Source: Burkholderiaceae bacterium (GTDB lineage: Bacteria > Pseudomonadota > Gammaproteobacteria > Burkholderiales > Burkholderiaceae_D). Taken from it: DNA of 64,000 bases. The position numbers and the translations under genes are program-made. A model generated the notes under the pieces. That model saw only the letters and a program-made list of their open reading frames with translations, was not told where the DNA came from and did not search any database. The stretch is taken from assembly GCA_019232795.1 (NCBI GenBank), contig JAFANH010000006.1, positions 62,001-126,000 on the forward strand. The letters run 5' to 3'. This document shows, in pieces, positions 9,291 through 18,279 of this stretch; position 1 is the first letter of the stretch, and every line of letters starts with the position of its first letter.

Positions 9291-9317
9291 TAATGATATA
9301 AACAATATATATCATTA
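9291..9317 (-). promoter_or_regulatory. Perfect inverted repeat upstream of the H1-like gene
   Basis: TAATGATATA (9291-9300) and TATATCATTA (9308-9317) form perfect 10-bp arms around a 7-bp spacer, in AT-rich DNA just 20 bp before the H1-like ATG. It could be an operator, possibly autoregulatory because H1-like proteins prefer bent AT-rich DNA, or a 5' UTR hairpin. The lack of a T-run argues against a terminator. Confidence 0.4.
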
Positions 9318-9426
9318 ATTTCTTTCAGACAAGCGACATACTAACGCAAATGAATGCCCATCGACTCTAAAATTTGCAGGGTTTCCAAATGCGGGCAAAT
9401 GCATGTGCATACCCGCAATCTTCCCC

Positions 9427-9508
9427 CGTCATTCCCGCGAAAGCGGGAATCCATAGTGAGCATGGCCGCGCAACTGGCTTATGGGTTCCCGCCTACGCGG
9501 GAACGACG
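9427..9508. repeat. REP-like double palindrome, copy A
   Basis: Two short hairpins face each other: ATTCCCGC-GAAA-GCGGGAAT and GTTCCCGC-CTAC-GCGGGAAC, each with 8-bp arms and a 4-nt loop. They are bounded by CGTC and GACG, with an inner spacer whose ends also pair (CCATA/TATGG). It is one of four copies of this architecture in the window and lies at the 3' end of ppx. Confidence 0.8.
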
Positions 9509-9531
9509 GATGAATTATCTGCTTAGGTTCA

Positions 9532-10989
9532 TCAAGAGCCGTTCTTGACCACGAAATCCATTCCAATCTCATTCCAGCTCTCGCGCTCCTTGTCCATCCA
9601 GAACGACATGGTCGGATGGTGAGAGAACCAGCCGCGGCCGATTTCGAGCTCGATCTTGCTTTTCATTTTCACGCGCAACTCATCGACCGCCACATCGATA
9701 CGCGCATGCATGAAAATCACCGCCAGCCGCAAGGCCAGGACAGCCTTGGCAAGGTCCGGATTGGCCATCGCCTCGCCTAGCTTGCGCAGGTTGCCCTTGT
9801 GTCCGAGCACCAGCAAACTCATCAGGCGCTGCTCGCGCGTGGTAAATCCGGGCAAGTCGGCGTTCTCGATCATGTAGGCAGCGTGCTTGTGGTAGCCGCT
9901 CTGCGACACGGCCAGGCCGACTTCGTGCAGCAAGCCGCTCCAATACAGGTGGCGGGCAAAATCGTCGCTGCTGGGCTTGAGCTGGCCGTACAACAGCGCC
10001 GCCGTATCGGCCACGCGCTTGGCGCGCCCCTCGTCGAGATGGAAGCGCCGCAGGAATTCCTGCACCGACAATTCGCGCCGGTCGCGCTTGGTGGCGCGCA
10101 ATTGCAAATCCCACAGCACGCCGACGCGCAAGCCCGCTTCGATCGCCGTCATCCTCTCGATGCCGATCTCGCGCATCACGCCGATCAGGATCGCGAGGCC
10201 GCCAGCCATCACGGCGGCGCGGTCCGGCTTCATGCCGACCAGGTTGATGCGATGCGCCTCGCCGTACTCGATCAGGCGCTGCTTCAGGGCTTCCAGGCTG
10301 GCCATGCTCAGGCTGCCGTCACCCAACTTGTTTTTTTCGATGGCGTCGGCAATCGAGCGTATGGTGCCGGAAGAGCCGTAGGCACTGCTCCAGTATTGCG
10401 GATAATACGGCGGCGCGGCATCCTCGAAGTGGCTGCGCGCCGACAGAATGGCGGCGTCGAACGATGCGGAATTGATGCGGCCGCCCGGGAAAAAATTCAG
10501 GGTCTGGCGCACGTTGCCGATACTGAACGATTCGACTCTTTCGATTTCCTGCCCGTGGCCGAGTATCAACTCGGTGGAACCGCCGCCGATGTCGAGCACC
10601 AGCCGCCGTTCGGCGTGATTGGCCAGCGTGCTGGAAACACCCATGTAGATCAGGCGCCCCTCTTCCTCTCCGGAAATGATTTCGATAGGATGGCCGATGG
10701 CCTTCTCGGCCAGCGGCAGGAAGGTGGGCGCATTCTTGGCGATGCGCATGGTATTGGTGGCCACCACGCGCACCGCGTCGAGCGGATAGGTATCGAGTAT
10801 GGTTTTGAACCTGGCCAGGCATTCGAGCGCGGCACGCATGGCCGCCTCGGTCATGTTGCCGCGGCCGTCGAGGCCGGCAGCCAGGCGGATCGGGTCGCGC
10901 GCACTTTTCAATATCCGCATCGCTTCGCCGTCGTGGCGGCCGATGTGCATACGAAAACTATTGGAGCCCAAATCTACCGCTGCAAACAT
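9532..10989 (-). CDS. ppx: Exopolyphosphatase / pppGpp phosphohydrolase family (Ppx/GppA)
   Basis: This 485-aa member of the ASKHA superfamily releases phosphate from polyphosphate ends and/or converts pppGpp to ppGpp. The N-terminal phosphate loop is FAAVDLGSNSFRMHIG, and the second loop is LVLDIGGGSTELILG. The catalytic Glu region is visible in the VRVVATNTMRIAKN stretch. The C-terminal half (from about residue 310) is the HD-like helical domain (LLHEVGLAVSQSGYHKHAAY). It starts at an ATG preceded by AGAGGA. It pairs functionally with ppk at the left of the window. The sequence does not separate Ppx from GppA, but the length and the company of ppk favour Ppx. Confidence 0.9.
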   Translation of the reverse strand: MFAAVDLGSNSFRMHIGRHDGEAMRILKSARDPIRLAAGLDGRGNMTEAAMRAALECLARFKTILDTYPLDAVRVVATNTMRIAKNAPTFLPLAEKAIGHPIEIISGEEEGRLIYMGVSSTLANHAERRLVLDIGGGSTELILGHGQEIERVESFSIGNVRQTLNFFPGGRINSASFDAAILSARSHFEDAAPPYYPQYWSSAYGSSGTIRSIADAIEKNKLGDGSLSMASLEALKQRLIEYGEAHRINLVGMKPDRAAVMAGGLAILIGVMREIGIERMTAIEAGLRVGVLWDLQLRATKRDRRELSVQEFLRRFHLDEGRAKRVADTAALLYGQLKPSSDDFARHLYWSGLLHEVGLAVSQSGYHKHAAYMIENADLPGFTTREQRLMSLLVLGHKGNLRKLGEAMANPDLAKAVLALRLAVIFMHARIDVAVDELRVKMKSKIELEIGRGWFSHHPTMSFWMDKERESWNEIGMDFVVKNGS

Positions 10990-11212
10990 TCGATCCTCTT
11001 AACCCAATACTTGACCCAACGCATCCAACTCAAAACGAGTAGCGCGAACTTGAATAAATTTTCGCCATTATGCCTTGATAGCCAAGAGACTGGCGCTTTT
11101 TTGGAGGGCACTGCAAGGCCTGTGCTCTGCCTGTCCTTATTTATCAAATAAGACGGGACTACAGGTCGCGGGAAACGCGCCACGCAGGTGATGGTAGCGG
11201 TGGAATATGACG

Positions 11213-11259
11213 CCGGAGTGACAAAAGTCACTCCGGATAGAAAAATATCAAAATGATAT
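11213..11259 (-). terminator. Tandem hairpins downstream of the coiled-coil gene
   Basis: Reading along the minus strand after the stop at 11263, an AT stem ATATCA/TGATAT (11245-11259) is followed by TTTTT. Then comes a perfect 10-bp stem CCGGAGTGAC/GTCACTCCGG with a 4-nt loop (11213-11236). The first hairpin plus T-run resembles a weak intrinsic terminator. The second is strong but has no T-run and may protect the 3' end. Confidence 0.5.
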
Positions 11260-11262
11260 AGA

Positions 11263-14200
11263 TTATTTCATGGCCAGCGTGGCTGGCGGCGTCGCCGACG
11301 ACATTGCCGGCAATGCGGCCAATGTCAGAGACATCTGCAGCTTGGTGCCGCCGTCGACCGGCGCCAGGTTGACCAGGGCCGTCGGCGCGGTCGTGTGCAC
11401 CACCGCAGTACCGACGCCCTTGACGCCTGCAAAGCCGCCCATCCAGGCCTGCGTCGCCATGCCGCCGACCACCAGCGTCACGCAGGTCGCAGCGGCAGCC
11501 ATCATCTTGACGCCGCGCCGCGCCGGCGGCAGCGCCGGTGCTTCGGCCAGCACGGCCTCGGCGCGTTCGCGCCATTCTTCGCACAATTCGCCTTTGCGCG
11601 TCATGCGACCTATCAATTCACGGGCAGCCTGCTCGGCTTCGGCTTGTTGCTGTATGCTTTGAACACGCACCGTTTCGCTTTCACGGATAGCCTCCTGCTC
11701 GCTGTGCAAACGCTGCTCCACGGCCTCCAGGGCAGCACGCTCGGCAGCCGCACGTGCCTCTTCCGCCTGGCGCACGGCTTGCTCTGCATCCAGGCGCTGT
11801 TGCAGCGAAGCGACTTCCTCGCGCTGTGCAGCCGCGCGCAGCTCGGCTTCCTGGCAAGCCTGCGCTTCGATGCGTGCGCGCTCCTGCAAGAGTTCCAGTT
11901 CCTGGCGCTGCGCTTCCAGGCGCTCGCCTTCCATGCGTGCCAGCTCGGCCGCTTCGCGTGCGTGGGCTTCCGCTTTCTCGGCGGCTTCACGCAGGATAGC
12001 TGCCTGCGCGGCGGCCTGGTCATAAGCCAATTGTTCGGCCGCCAGTTTGGCTTCGCTGACCAGGCGCATTTCGCGCTCGGTGCGCTCGCGGTCGATCACG
12101 AGCTGGGCGGCATGCTGTTCAGCCAGGGCGCGCGCTTCGGCTTCGGTACAGGCGCCGCGCTCGGCTTCGATTTTCCTGGCGATGGCCAGTTGCGCCACTT
12201 GCTCGGCTTCCTGGCGCTGCTGTTCGAGCGCCGACTTTTTCTGGATTGCGTCCAGCGTTTGCTGTTCCATTTCGGCACGCTGACGCTCGGCTTCGGCCAA
12301 TTCAGCCGCTTGCGCCGCCTTCATTTCGGCCGCTTCGGTCGCGATGCGCTGGGCTTCGTACACAGCCTTGGCTTGCGCCGCGGCCGCTTCGATCGCGGCA
12401 TGCTCGGCTTCGCGCGCCAGGCGCGCTTCGCGTTCGGCTTCTGCCGTCGCCTTCAGCAATTCCATTTGCTTCTGGTCGGCCAGCATGCGCGCTTCGGCTT
12501 CCACGCGCGCGGCTTCCTCGGCTTCGGCACGCTTTTGCAGGATCGCGGTTTCGGCCTGCTCGGCTTCGATGCGCAAGCGCTCGACGCGGTTCAATTCAAC
12601 CACGGCGCGTGCCTTTTGCAGGGCAGTCTGCGCAGACTTGCGCTGCAGGCCCATCTTGACCTGTTCCTGCACCAGCTCTATCTTGGCTCCGGCGGCTTCT
12701 GCTTCCGTCGCTTTCAAGGCATTCTGCTCGGCTTCTTCCTTGGCGCGCAGCATTTCGGCGTGTTCGTGCTCGGCCTTTTCGCGCGCTTCGGCGGCGGCCA
12801 GCGCGGCTTGTTCGCTCTCCAGCTTTTCCTGCGTGGCGCGGACGACGCGGGCCACGGCCTGGCTGCGCTTGCGCTCCATCTCGAGCTTGTCCTGCATGAC
12901 TTCGAAGGCTTGCTGCTCGCTCTTGGCGCGCTGGCGCTGCAGGCGCGCCAATTCGACCGCTTCGCGCGCTTTCAGCAGGGCTACCTGGGCGGCCTTGGCC
13001 TTCAATTCATTCTGCGCAACGGCTTGCGCCAAAGCCAGCTTGGCGGCTGCGGCTTCGGTTTCCTCGGCAGCCAGGGCGGCCTGTTCGGCTTCCTTGCGCA
13101 GGCGCAGCATTTCCACCTGTTCCTGCTCGATCGTGACGCGCGCCTCGGCCATGGCCTTGGCTTCCTCTTCGGCGCGCTGCTTTTGCAGGGCCAGCGTCAG
13201 CGCCTGCTTTTCGGCGGCGGCGCGCTCGTGTTCGGCACGTGCCAGCTCCAGCGCCTGACGTGCCTTGGCCGAAGCCATTTCGGCGGCTTGCTTGTGCAAT
13301 TCGGCTTGTTGCGCGATCTTGGTCAGCGCTTCCTGCTCGGCAGCGTTGCGGTCCGCCGCGGCTTGGGCAGCGGTACGCTCGGCTTCGGCGCGCTGGAAGG
13401 CAAACTGCTGGGCGCGCTGCTCTTCTTCGATACGGGCCTGGGCAGCCAGTTCGATCTGTTGTTCCATTTCCACGCGCAGCTTGGCTTGTGCGATAGCGCG
13501 CGCTTCCGCAGCCATGCGGGCACGCGTCTGCATTTCGGCCTGATGTTCAGCTTCCACGCGGGCCACGGCCGTGCTTTGCAACTGGCGCTCGGTCTGGATA
13601 CGCGTCTCGGCGGCGGTGCGGATGCGCTCTTCTGCCTCGGCACGCGCACGCGCGGCGGCGGCAGCTACGCTTTCGGTTTGCTCGCGGCGCTCCGCGGTTT
13701 CCTTCATCTCGGCTTCGGCACGCATGCGCGCCTGCAAGGCCTCCAGTGCGCGGCGTTCGGACTCGGCACGCGCCTGTGCCATGGCCTCGGTTTCTTTTTC
13801 TTCGGCGGCACGGGCGCGCGCTTCTTCGCGCGCCTGTGCTTCGACCGGCGCGCGCGCCAGCGTCGCTTCCAGCGCCAGGCGTTCAGCCTGCTCACGCTGG
13901 CGCGTCAGCAGCGCCACTTCCTTGTTCGCTTCCGCCACACGTTGCGCCGCCTGGCGGGCATGGCGCTCCTCGCGTTCGCGCAGGCGTGCGGCTTCCGCCA
14001 TTTCCACTTCGGCGCGGGCACGCGCTTCGGCTTCTTCCTTGGCTGCTTGCGCGGCCACATCCTTTTCCACGGCCAGCATGCGCATCTGCTCGGTTTCCTT
14101 GGCCAGGGTCTCGGCCACGCCGCTAGCGGCTTCGGCCAATTCTGTTTCCAAGGCCAGCTTTTCGTCCGCACGGCTGCGCGCTTCACGTTCGGCGCGGGCA

Positions 14201-14673
14201 CGTGCGGCGGCGGCAGCGCCGGCTTCGTTCTCTGCCTGGGTGCGGGCGCGCATTTCGGCGATTTCGCGTTCGACGGCTGCCTTGCGCGCTTCGCTGGCGG
14301 CGCTGGCCCGACGTTCGGCTTCCAGGCGGTCGCGGCTGGCGTTCAGAGCTTCTTCGGCGGTCTTTGCTTGGCGGTGCGCTTCGGCGGCGGCTTCGGCGTC
14401 AGCGCGGGCGCGGTCTTCGGCCAGCGCCTTGGCGCGCGCTTCGGCGCGGGCGCGGTTTTCGGCGGCGACGGTGGCCTTGGCTTCGGCTTCAACGCGGGCA
14501 ATCGCCTGGCGAATCGCTTGCAGGTCGACACCGGCATTGCCGGACGTGTCACCCTGCGCATGGCCGCGCGTGTTGCCAGTATTGGCACCTCTGGGCAAGT
14601 CGCTCAACATGTCGTCATGCAAGGCTGTGTCTTGCACGAAGGGATCGCTATGCACCGCTTGATTCGTTTCCAT
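11263..14673 (-). CDS. Giant coiled-coil protein with C-terminal membrane anchor, unknown function
   Basis: I do not recognise a family. The 1136-aa product starts METNQAVHSDPF after a GGAG ribosome site. Residues ~50-1040 are an almost unbroken Ala/Glu/Arg/Gln heptad coiled coil, extremely rich in AEA/ARAEAE tripeptides. Within it a long repeat can be followed by hand: EMLRLRKEAEQ recurs as EMLRAKEEAEQ 119 residues later, as ELLKATAEAE 98 residues further, and again about 119 later. Both spacings are whole heptads (17x7 and 14x7). A hydrophobic segment at ~1055-1080 (VKMMAAAATCVTLVVGGMAT) is followed by a short tail, so the rod is probably cytoplasmic and anchored at its C-terminus. It sits upstream of ppx on the same strand, 273 bp apart. 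Scaffold or cytoskeletal roles are guesses only. Confidence 0.85.
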   Translation of the reverse strand: METNQAVHSDPFVQDTALHDDMLSDLPRGANTGNTRGHAQGDTSGNAGVDLQAIRQAIARVEAEAKATVAAENRARAEARAKALAEDRARADAEAAAEAHRQAKTAEEALNASRDRLEAERRASAASEARKAAVEREIAEMRARTQAENEAGAAAAARARAEREARSRADEKLALETELAEAASGVAETLAKETEQMRMLAVEKDVAAQAAKEEAEARARAEVEMAEAARLREREERHARQAAQRVAEANKEVALLTRQREQAERLALEATLARAPVEAQAREEARARAAEEKETEAMAQARAESERRALEALQARMRAEAEMKETAERREQTESVAAAAARARAEAEERIRTAAETRIQTERQLQSTAVARVEAEHQAEMQTRARMAAEARAIAQAKLRVEMEQQIELAAQARIEEEQRAQQFAFQRAEAERTAAQAAADRNAAEQEALTKIAQQAELHKQAAEMASAKARQALELARAEHERAAAEKQALTLALQKQRAEEEAKAMAEARVTIEQEQVEMLRLRKEAEQAALAAEETEAAAAKLALAQAVAQNELKAKAAQVALLKAREAVELARLQRQRAKSEQQAFEVMQDKLEMERKRSQAVARVVRATQEKLESEQAALAAAEAREKAEHEHAEMLRAKEEAEQNALKATEAEAAGAKIELVQEQVKMGLQRKSAQTALQKARAVVELNRVERLRIEAEQAETAILQKRAEAEEAARVEAEARMLADQKQMELLKATAEAEREARLAREAEHAAIEAAAAQAKAVYEAQRIATEAAEMKAAQAAELAEAERQRAEMEQQTLDAIQKKSALEQQRQEAEQVAQLAIARKIEAERGACTEAEARALAEQHAAQLVIDRERTEREMRLVSEAKLAAEQLAYDQAAAQAAILREAAEKAEAHAREAAELARMEGERLEAQRQELELLQERARIEAQACQEAELRAAAQREEVASLQQRLDAEQAVRQAEEARAAAERAALEAVEQRLHSEQEAIRESETVRVQSIQQQAEAEQAARELIGRMTRKGELCEEWRERAEAVLAEAPALPPARRGVKMMAAAATCVTLVVGGMATQAWMGGFAGVKGVGTAVVHTTAPTALVNLAPVDGGTKLQMSLTLAALPAMSSATPPATLAMK

Positions 14674-14934
14674 ATTGGACTCCGCTAGTCGTCATCTCCG
14701 GCCCATGCATGGAAGGCAAAAAGCCGGAATTTCTTGGTGTCCATTATCAATTGGCAACTTGGAAACCAGCCGGGGAAAAGAAAGGGGTTTTCTACGCATT
14801 TTGAAGTTTTGCCTTATGGAAACGGCTTTTTAACTCGGCTCGCCCCCTGTCAGAATTGCCATATGGCATGAGCACTGGGCGCGGGTAAGATGACCTCGAA
14901 ACCGGCCCGCAAACCAATAAAAAGGGAGCGCCTC

Positions 14935-15951
14935 ATGCCCAAACCACAATTGGCGCAGGAAGATATCCCGCCCGGGGAAGCGATATATATAGAAGACCTC
15001 GCGGCGCGCCTGAAAGCCAAGATCATCAAGGACAACCCCACCGGCATCATGCGGCGCGACGCCCACCCCAAGATGCACGGCGTGGTCAAGGCCGAATTCA
15101 TCGTCGAACCCAATCTGCCTGAGGAATTGCGCGTAGGCGTGTTCGCCGAACCCAAGACCTACCCAGCCTGGATACGTTTTTCCAACCAAAACGGCACCAT
15201 CCAGCCCGATATCAAGCCCGACATCCGCGGCATGGCGATCAAACTCATGGGCGTGTCCGGCGAAAAGCTGCTCGAAGACGAGCGTGACGCGCAGACCCAG
15301 GACTTCATCGTCATCAGCACCAACGTCTTCGTGACGCGCGACGTCAAACAGTTCGACGACCTGATCAAGGCCATGACCAGCAACTTCCTGGCCATCGCCT
15401 GGTTCTTCCTCACGCACTGGCGCGTGGGCTGGAATCTGTTCAAGTCGATGAAGAAGGATGCGAATCCGCTGCAGATACGCTATTGGAGTACCGTGCCTTA
15501 TCTATTCGGCGAGGGGCGTGCGGTCAAGTATTCGGCAATTCCGAAATCGCCGGCGACCGATACTATTCCCTCACAACCTGACGACGATTTTTTGCGGCAA
15601 GCCATGACCCGGCAATTGACGGGCGGCAGCGTAGCTTTCGATTTTGCCGTGCAATTCCAGGTCGATCCCGACACCATGCCAATCGAAGACCCTGGCCGCG
15701 CATGGAGTGAAGCGGCGTCGCCATTCCGTAAGGTGGCAACTATCGTAATTCCACAGCAGGAATTCGATAGCGAGTTGCAGCGGGAATTTGGCGAGAATTT
15801 GTCGTTTACGCCTTGGCATAGTTTGCCGGTACATCGACCTCTAGGCGGCATCAGCCGGGCACGCAAAGTGGTATATCGATTGATATCGGCATTTCGACAT
15901 CAATACAACGCTGTCGCAAGGGCAGAACCGCGCGGGTGGAATATCAACTAA
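14935..15951 (+). CDS. Catalase-like heme-domain protein (y4iL-type)
   Basis: The 338-aa product resembles the small catalase-like subgroup rather than monofunctional catalase (~480 aa or more). Visible matches to the catalase core are MHGVVKAEFIVEP (the HG position of the distal histidine), TYPAWIRFSNQNG (catalase VRFS) and DIRGMAIKLMGV (DPRGFAVK). The C-terminal RPLGGISRARKVVYRLIS replaces the usual proximal Tyr segment, so ordinary catalase activity is doubtful; hydroperoxide or lipid chemistry is possible. The ATG at 14935 is chosen because AAGGGAG lies 6 bp before it; an in-frame ATG at 14890 lacks a site. It is divergent from the coiled-coil gene and close to the DyP peroxidase operon. 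Confidence 0.75.
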   Translation: MPKPQLAQEDIPPGEAIYIEDLAARLKAKIIKDNPTGIMRRDAHPKMHGVVKAEFIVEPNLPEELRVGVFAEPKTYPAWIRFSNQNGTIQPDIKPDIRGMAIKLMGVSGEKLLEDERDAQTQDFIVISTNVFVTRDVKQFDDLIKAMTSNFLAIAWFFLTHWRVGWNLFKSMKKDANPLQIRYWSTVPYLFGEGRAVKYSAIPKSPATDTIPSQPDDDFLRQAMTRQLTGGSVAFDFAVQFQVDPDTMPIEDPGRAWSEAASPFRKVATIVIPQQEFDSELQREFGENLSFTPWHSLPVHRPLGGISRARKVVYRLISAFRHQYNAVARAEPRGWNIN

Positions 15952-15960
15952 GTTACTTGT

Positions 15961-16032
15961 CGTTCCCGCGCAGGCGGGAACCCAGGTAGACGTTTAAAAG
16001 CTACCTGAATTCCCGCCTGCGCGGGAATGACG
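15961..16032. repeat. REP-like double palindrome, copy B
   Basis: This is the cleanest copy. GTTCCCGC-GCAG-GCGGGAAC and ATTCCCGC-CTGC-GCGGGAAT flank an inner inverted repeat CAGGTAG/CTACCTG. The two hairpin loops (GCAG and CTGC) are also complementary, so the whole 72 bp is one nested palindrome. It lies between the convergent catalase-like and GIY-YIG-like genes. Confidence 0.85.
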
Positions 16033-16084
16033 CGGTAGTGCGTAACTCTTAATATCATCCAATTTGGCCATTCCATTCTGGTTG

Positions 16085-16666
16085 TCATTGTCTACCCACG
16101 ATAGGATGGTGCCGATTGCGCATTGCGCTTTCAATCTTGGGGGCAATAACGTCATAGCTTTGGATGCCTTTAAGGTTAATCGTCTGAAAACGCCATTGAC
16201 GCGAAATCATCGTCTTTCGAGCCTCCAACTTCATCGCAAACGTCCTTTTTTCCAACGGAAGTTTTACGTGTTCTTTCAGCCGGCGATCAACATGCAATGA
16301 TTTGCCAATATAAATCGGCATCCATTCATTCAATTTTCCCAATTCAAGATGCGCATCTATATGCCGCTTATGCGGATTGGGTGCAAATTTAAGCTCATAC
16401 TTTTTACCGCGCCATTGGCGCTGAAATGTATCTATCCACTGATCCAAGGTTGCGAAGCCGGAATTCCGAGTGTTGACTTCAATTAAGTAGATGCCAGGGT
16501 AAGACTGCTTGGCTACCAAATCTTCGTCTAACAAGTTTCCCACCCTCTTGAACTTCATAGAGGAGGCAAGGACGTCGAATTCCTTAAGCATGTCGCTCAA
16601 CCGGCAATCGATCGCCAATATTTTCTCCAGCTCAGTTATTTTCAATTTCTCCTCTACGAAATCCAA
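16085..16666 (-). CDS. GIY-YIG-like nuclease-domain protein
   Basis: The 193-aa protein has PGIYLIEV and, about 60 residues later, MPIYIGKSLHVDRRLKEHV, matching the GIY and YIG strands plus the conserved Arg of GIY-YIG nucleases. A Glu then follows in APKIESAMRNRHHP. The GIY-to-YIG spacing is much longer than the usual 10-20 residues, so this is an insertion-bearing or divergent member. By eye the gene is clearly AT-richer than its neighbours, which suggests acquisition. The start is uncertain: the frame opens with TTG at 16666 and no ATG with a good ribosome site is seen early. It sits alone between a REP-like element and the DyP operon. Function unknown; nuclease activity is an inference. 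Confidence 0.6.
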   Translation of the reverse strand: MDFVEEKLKITELEKILAIDCRLSDMLKEFDVLASSMKFKRVGNLLDEDLVAKQSYPGIYLIEVNTRNSGFATLDQWIDTFQRQWRGKKYELKFAPNPHKRHIDAHLELGKLNEWMPIYIGKSLHVDRRLKEHVKLPLEKRTFAMKLEARKTMISRQWRFQTINLKGIQSYDVIAPKIESAMRNRHHPIVGRQ

Positions 16667-16728
16667 TCGAATATATTTTTCTGTAGCTTGCCACTCCTGT
16701 TGCTGTCAGGCCGATTTGGTATGACGGG

Positions 16729-18279
16729 TCACGTCGGATCAACCAGTCCCCTAGCAATCAACCTCAACGCCGTCAAACTAGGAATAAAAAAATACTCCCC
16801 GCCCCGCGTCTCCACCAGGCGTGGAATATTACGCACAAAGTAAGGCACGTCCTCGCTCTCAGGATCAACCGGCAGCACCGCCTTGCTCGGAAACTCCTTG
16901 TCGTGATTGCCCAGCAAAATTTCCTTGTCATTGGCTGCGCGGAAGTCGTTGCCGTAGTTGATCCATTGCTGCTGCACGAATTCGAACTGGCGGTTGATAT
17001 CGGCGTTGAGCATCATGATGACGATGCCGTGGTTGCCGCGGTCGGAACTGCGGTCGGTCGAGTCGCCGTAGGGCAGACCGCGGCGGGCGATGCGGCGGCG
17101 GTTGGCGAGTGCGCCGGGGGTATCGAAGGCACCGGGATTGCCGACGAACTGGCCGGGCAGCGCGCCGGCCTTGAGTTGCAGCGAGGCGCGCGGGTTGATG
17201 CGGCGCATGTGGGCGGCGAAGGGACAGCGTGAGCCGCTCATGTCCTGGTCGTAGGTGAAACCGTTCAGCATGCGGTCCTGTTCCTGCGGCGTGGCGGTAG
17301 CGAAGCGCTGGTCCCATTCTGCCTTGGCGGCCGCATCCGGCGCAGAGACCAAGGGCGCGCCGTTGTCGCGCCAGCGGCCGACGAATTTGGCGGCCAACAG
17401 TTCCTTGCCGCCGGGGTAGGTCTGCGCCTCGCGCTCCAGCAGTGTGTCGAAGGCATGCACGTTTTCGTGCAGCTTGCGGTACACCATGAAGGTGCCGTTG
17501 CGCGCCAGCAGTTGCGGCTGCGGCGCCGGCGGGTATTCGTGCGCTTCGTCGACGTGGCCGAGCAGGAATTCGCCGGTTGCCAGCGGCGCCCAGCTGCCAT
17601 CTGCCATTTGTTTGCCGCGTCCCTGCGCACTCCAGGGTTCTCCCGGCTGACCTTCGAACACCGGGTCGCTGATGCCGTCGGTGTAACCGAAGTGTTCCTT
17701 GGGGGTCGGCACGCCGTTTTCGAACAAGGCGTGCACGTCCTGGTAAAGCAGGTTTTGCTGGCCGTTGGGGCCGCGGTGCCCGGTCAGCAAAAAGACGCCG
17801 CTTTCCGGTTTGCCGGCCAGGGCGAGCAGCCATTGGGTGCGCACTTCCACGTCTTGCGGCGTCTTGCCGTTAATCGAAACCTGGATGTGCACGTCCTTGT
17901 CTCGGGTGACCCGGTTGGCTTGCCAGATCGGATCCCAGTTGTCCGGGTGACTGGGGCCGTTGTCGCCGAGAATGGCGCGACGCGCTTTCATACCCATGAC
18001 GAATTCGTCGGGGAAGCCGTTGAGCGAGGCACGCGGCAAGCCCAGTTCCTTGAGGCCCTGGTAGCTGAAGGCGATGTTGATGACCGTCGGCGGCGTCGCT
18101 GCTCCCTGCTCCCAAATAACGGCGTTGGTCACCTCGGCCGCCACGGCGGCGACGAAGGCGCGCCCTTTTTCACCGTCGCGGATGTTGAAGAACACATAGC
18201 GCGCGAACAAGTAGCCTCCGTGCGCGCTGGCACGTATGACGTCGGCCTGGATGTCGGTCAGATCGAGCGGTTGCGTCAC
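16729..18279 (-). CDS. DyP-type peroxidase
   Basis: The 516-aa heme peroxidase of the dye-decolorizing family carries the signature GxxDG as G198-Y-T-D-G202 (HFGYTDGISDP), whose Asp acts in H2O2 cleavage. A likely proximal heme ligand is H357 in CPFAAHMRRINPR, and a downstream Arg-containing GIVIMMLNADINRQFEFVQ completes the core. No signal peptide is seen. The frame extends about 120 codons upstream, but that part overlaps the neighbouring gene; the GTG at 18279 overlaps the upstream stop as GTGA and gives VTQPLDLTDIQ, a typical DyP beginning. It is the last gene of an operon with two paralogous unknown proteins. The physiological substrate is unknown. Confidence 0.88.
   Translation of the reverse strand: MTQPLDLTDIQADVIRASAHGGYLFARYVFFNIRDGEKGRAFVAAVAAEVTNAVIWEQGAATPPTVINIAFSYQGLKELGLPRASLNGFPDEFVMGMKARRAILGDNGPSHPDNWDPIWQANRVTRDKDVHIQVSINGKTPQDVEVRTQWLLALAGKPESGVFLLTGHRGPNGQQNLLYQDVHALFENGVPTPKEHFGYTDGISDPVFEGQPGEPWSAQGRGKQMADGSWAPLATGEFLLGHVDEAHEYPPAPQPQLLARNGTFMVYRKLHENVHAFDTLLEREAQTYPGGKELLAAKFVGRWRDNGAPLVSAPDAAAKAEWDQRFATATPQEQDRMLNGFTYDQDMSGSRCPFAAHMRRINPRASLQLKAGALPGQFVGNPGAFDTPGALANRRRIARRGLPYGDSTDRSSDRGNHGIVIMMLNADINRQFEFVQQQWINYGNDFRAANDKEILLGNHDKEFPSKAVLPVDPESEDVPYFVRNIPRLVETRGGEYFFIPSLTALRLIARGLVDPT

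Noticed and set aside
11395-14688. Very long plus-strand open frame opposite the coiled-coil gene
   Set aside because: It is a by-product of the repetitive Ala/Glu/Arg codon pattern on the minus strand. The translation is Phe/Gly/Leu/Arg low complexity with no domain, and the minus-strand gene has a ribosome site, TM segment and heptads.
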